A stretch of DNA of 64,000 nucleotides from Gordionus sp. m RMFG-2023. Lineage: Eukaryota > Nematomorpha > Gordioida > Chordodea > Parachordodidae. Below the pieces are notes generated by a model. The model saw only the letters and a list, made by a program, of their open reading frames with translations. It did no database searches and was not told the origin of the DNA. The stretch spans positions 6,946,846 to 7,010,845 of the forward strand of contig NC_088779.1 in the NCBI RefSeq assembly GCF_954871325.1, read 5' to 3'. This document shows positions 62,601-64,000 of this stretch, in pieces. Each line of letters starts with the position of its first letter. The stretch's first letter is position 1. The translations under genes and the position numbers were made by a program.

Positions 62601-64000
62601 AATTTAATATTATAAATCTTTATTAGCAATAAGTTTTTTCAAATATTTTTATCTTCAACGCTATCTAGATTGAACGACTTAATATAATGTTGCAATTATA
62701 TATCACACAAATGTATTTTTAAAATATTTGGATACAAATTCCCTCAGAATTAAATAGTCAGAAATTTAGAATATTATAATATCGTTGGGATAAGATCTCG
62801 GAAAAAATAAGTAGTGAAATGATAAGATATTAGAAGAAGCAATTTTAAAATGTTACAACATTTACAATATTTTTCGATTATCAATAAAATATAAAATAGA
62901 TTTTATATAGAAATATAATTAATAATGAACATATATTTTATAAATTTATTCAACCTGGTGCTTCTTCGATTATTTATCATCATAAATAAAAGTTTACAAT
63001 TAAATATTATATTTCTCAGTGGCATGAATAAAATGAATATATGTTTAAGGTTTCCAGGCAGTTAAAATATTAGCAACACACAGACATAAAATAAATTTAG
63101 GGTACAAAAAAATTTAATATTATAAATCTTTATTAGCAATAAGTTTTTCAAAATATTTTTATCTTCAACGCTATCTAGATTGAACGACTTAATATAATGT
63201 TGCACCTATATATCACACAAAAATGTATTATTAAACTATTTTGGATACAAATTCCCTCAGAATTAAATAGTCAGAAATTTAGAATTTTATAATATTCTTG
63301 TGATAAGATCTCGGCAAAAATAAGATGTCAAACGATAAAATATTAGAAGAAACAATTTTAAAATGTTACAACATTTACAATATTTTTCGATTATCAATAA
63401 AATATAAAATAGATTTTATATAGAAATATAATTAATAATGAACATATATTTTATAAATTTATTCAACCTGGTGCTTCTTCTATTAGTTATCATAAATAAA
63501 AGTTTACAATTAAATATTATATTTCTCAGTGGCATGGATAAAATGAATATATGTTTAAGGTTTCCAGGCAGTTAAAATTTTAGCAACACACAGACATAGA
63601 ATAAATTTAGGGTACAAAAAAATTTAACATTGGAAATCTTTATTAGCAATAAGTTTTTCAAAATATTTTTATCTTCAACGCTATCTAGATTGAACGACTT
63701 AATATAATGTTGCACCTATATATCACACAAAAATGTATTATTAAACTATTTTGGATACAAATTCCCTCAGAATTAAATAGTCAGAAATTTAGAATTTTAT
63801 AATATTCTTGTGATAAGATCTCGGCAAAAATAAAATGTCAAACGATAAGATATTAGAAGAAACAATTTTAAAATGTTACAACATTTACAATATTTTTCGA
63901 TTATCAATAAAATATAAAATAGATTTTATATAGAAATACGATTAATAATGTACATATATTTTATAAATTTATTCAACCTGGTGCTTCTTCTATTAGTTAT
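56611..64000. repeat. Satellite B: tandem array of ~510-bp monomers, runs off the window
   Basis: The landmark ctagattgaacgactta recurs at 56,611 and then 57,569, 58,081, 58,591, 59,100, 59,613, 60,123, 60,628, 61,136, 61,645, 62,155, 62,665, 63,175 and 63,685. A degraded form lies at about 57,067. Spacings are 505-513 bp from 57,569 on and about 457-500 bp in the first two units. Monomers are very similar to each other after 57.5 kb. The first two are diverged, as expected at an array edge. No long open frame in any monomer. Confidence 0.95.

Noticed and set aside
56611-64000. CRISPR-like array
   Set aside because: Whole ~510-bp units repeat without short conserved repeats separated by unique spacers. 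This is satellite DNA of a eukaryote.

Overview
The window looks like repeat-dense, gene-poor heterochromatin from an AT-rich animal genome, most likely an arthropod. This is inferred from the transposon mix: hAT, a long-inverted-repeat Mutator-like element, RTE/BovB-type LINEs and Ty3 retroelements. By eye about three quarters or more of the bases are A or T. I recognise no intact host gene. Nothing bacterial or organellar was seen, and every protein-like stretch found is a decayed mobile-element piece or an unrecognised relic.

Layout. From 1 to about 29.4 kb the background is a complex satellite (called satellite A here) with monomers of about 1.0-1.1 kb, marked by the recurring motif ggtctccctgttgaatg. 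It returns at 48.1-49.3 kb and 54.4-56.6 kb. Inside it lie a large direct duplication (1-4,260 and 11,802-15,640), a 2.27-kb tandem duplication (7,240-9,530 and 9,531-11,801) and a coding-like island on the minus strand at 4.3-4.8 kb. Satellite A is interrupted by a Ty3 LTR retroelement fossil on the minus strand (19,284-24,196, target duplication ATATG), a 3'-truncated RTE-type LINE with a tRNA-like head (25,280-26,800) and an unidentified insert (28,606-28,945).

A 5-kb fold-back element occupies 29,449-34,425. It has inverted arms of about 1.8 and 1.1 kb built of ~285-bp subrepeats. Its interior carries the C-terminal end of a Mutator-like transposase and a GC-richer reverse-transcriptase fossil. 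The region 34.4-38 kb is AT-rich with no recognised gene. A near-perfect hairpin of 1.4 kb sits at 37,999-39,411. A relic of the 510-bp satellite (satellite B) and a second copy of the hairpin core follow. At 40,800-43,512 there is an end-to-end but decayed hAT transposon with an 8-bp target duplication. It is followed by the C-terminal half of a second, ZMYM1-like hAT transposase on the minus strand (44,107-45,139). A longer RTE/BovB-like LINE copy then runs from 45,140 to about 48,070. Next come a 403-bp hAT-type miniature element (48,405-48,807), a second Ty3 fossil with both LTRs (49,280-54,371), more satellite A, and finally satellite B, about 14 monomers of ~510 bp running off the window end.

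The genes here do not form a pathway. They record successive insertions into satellite DNA, with later duplication, unequal exchange and decay. The observations most worth a second look are the fold-back element that combines Mutator and reverse-transcriptase sequence, the tRNA-like head shared by both LINE copies, the CCHC reading frame next to the 3' LTR of the minus-strand Ty3 element, and the unrecognised coding island at 4.3-4.8 kb.
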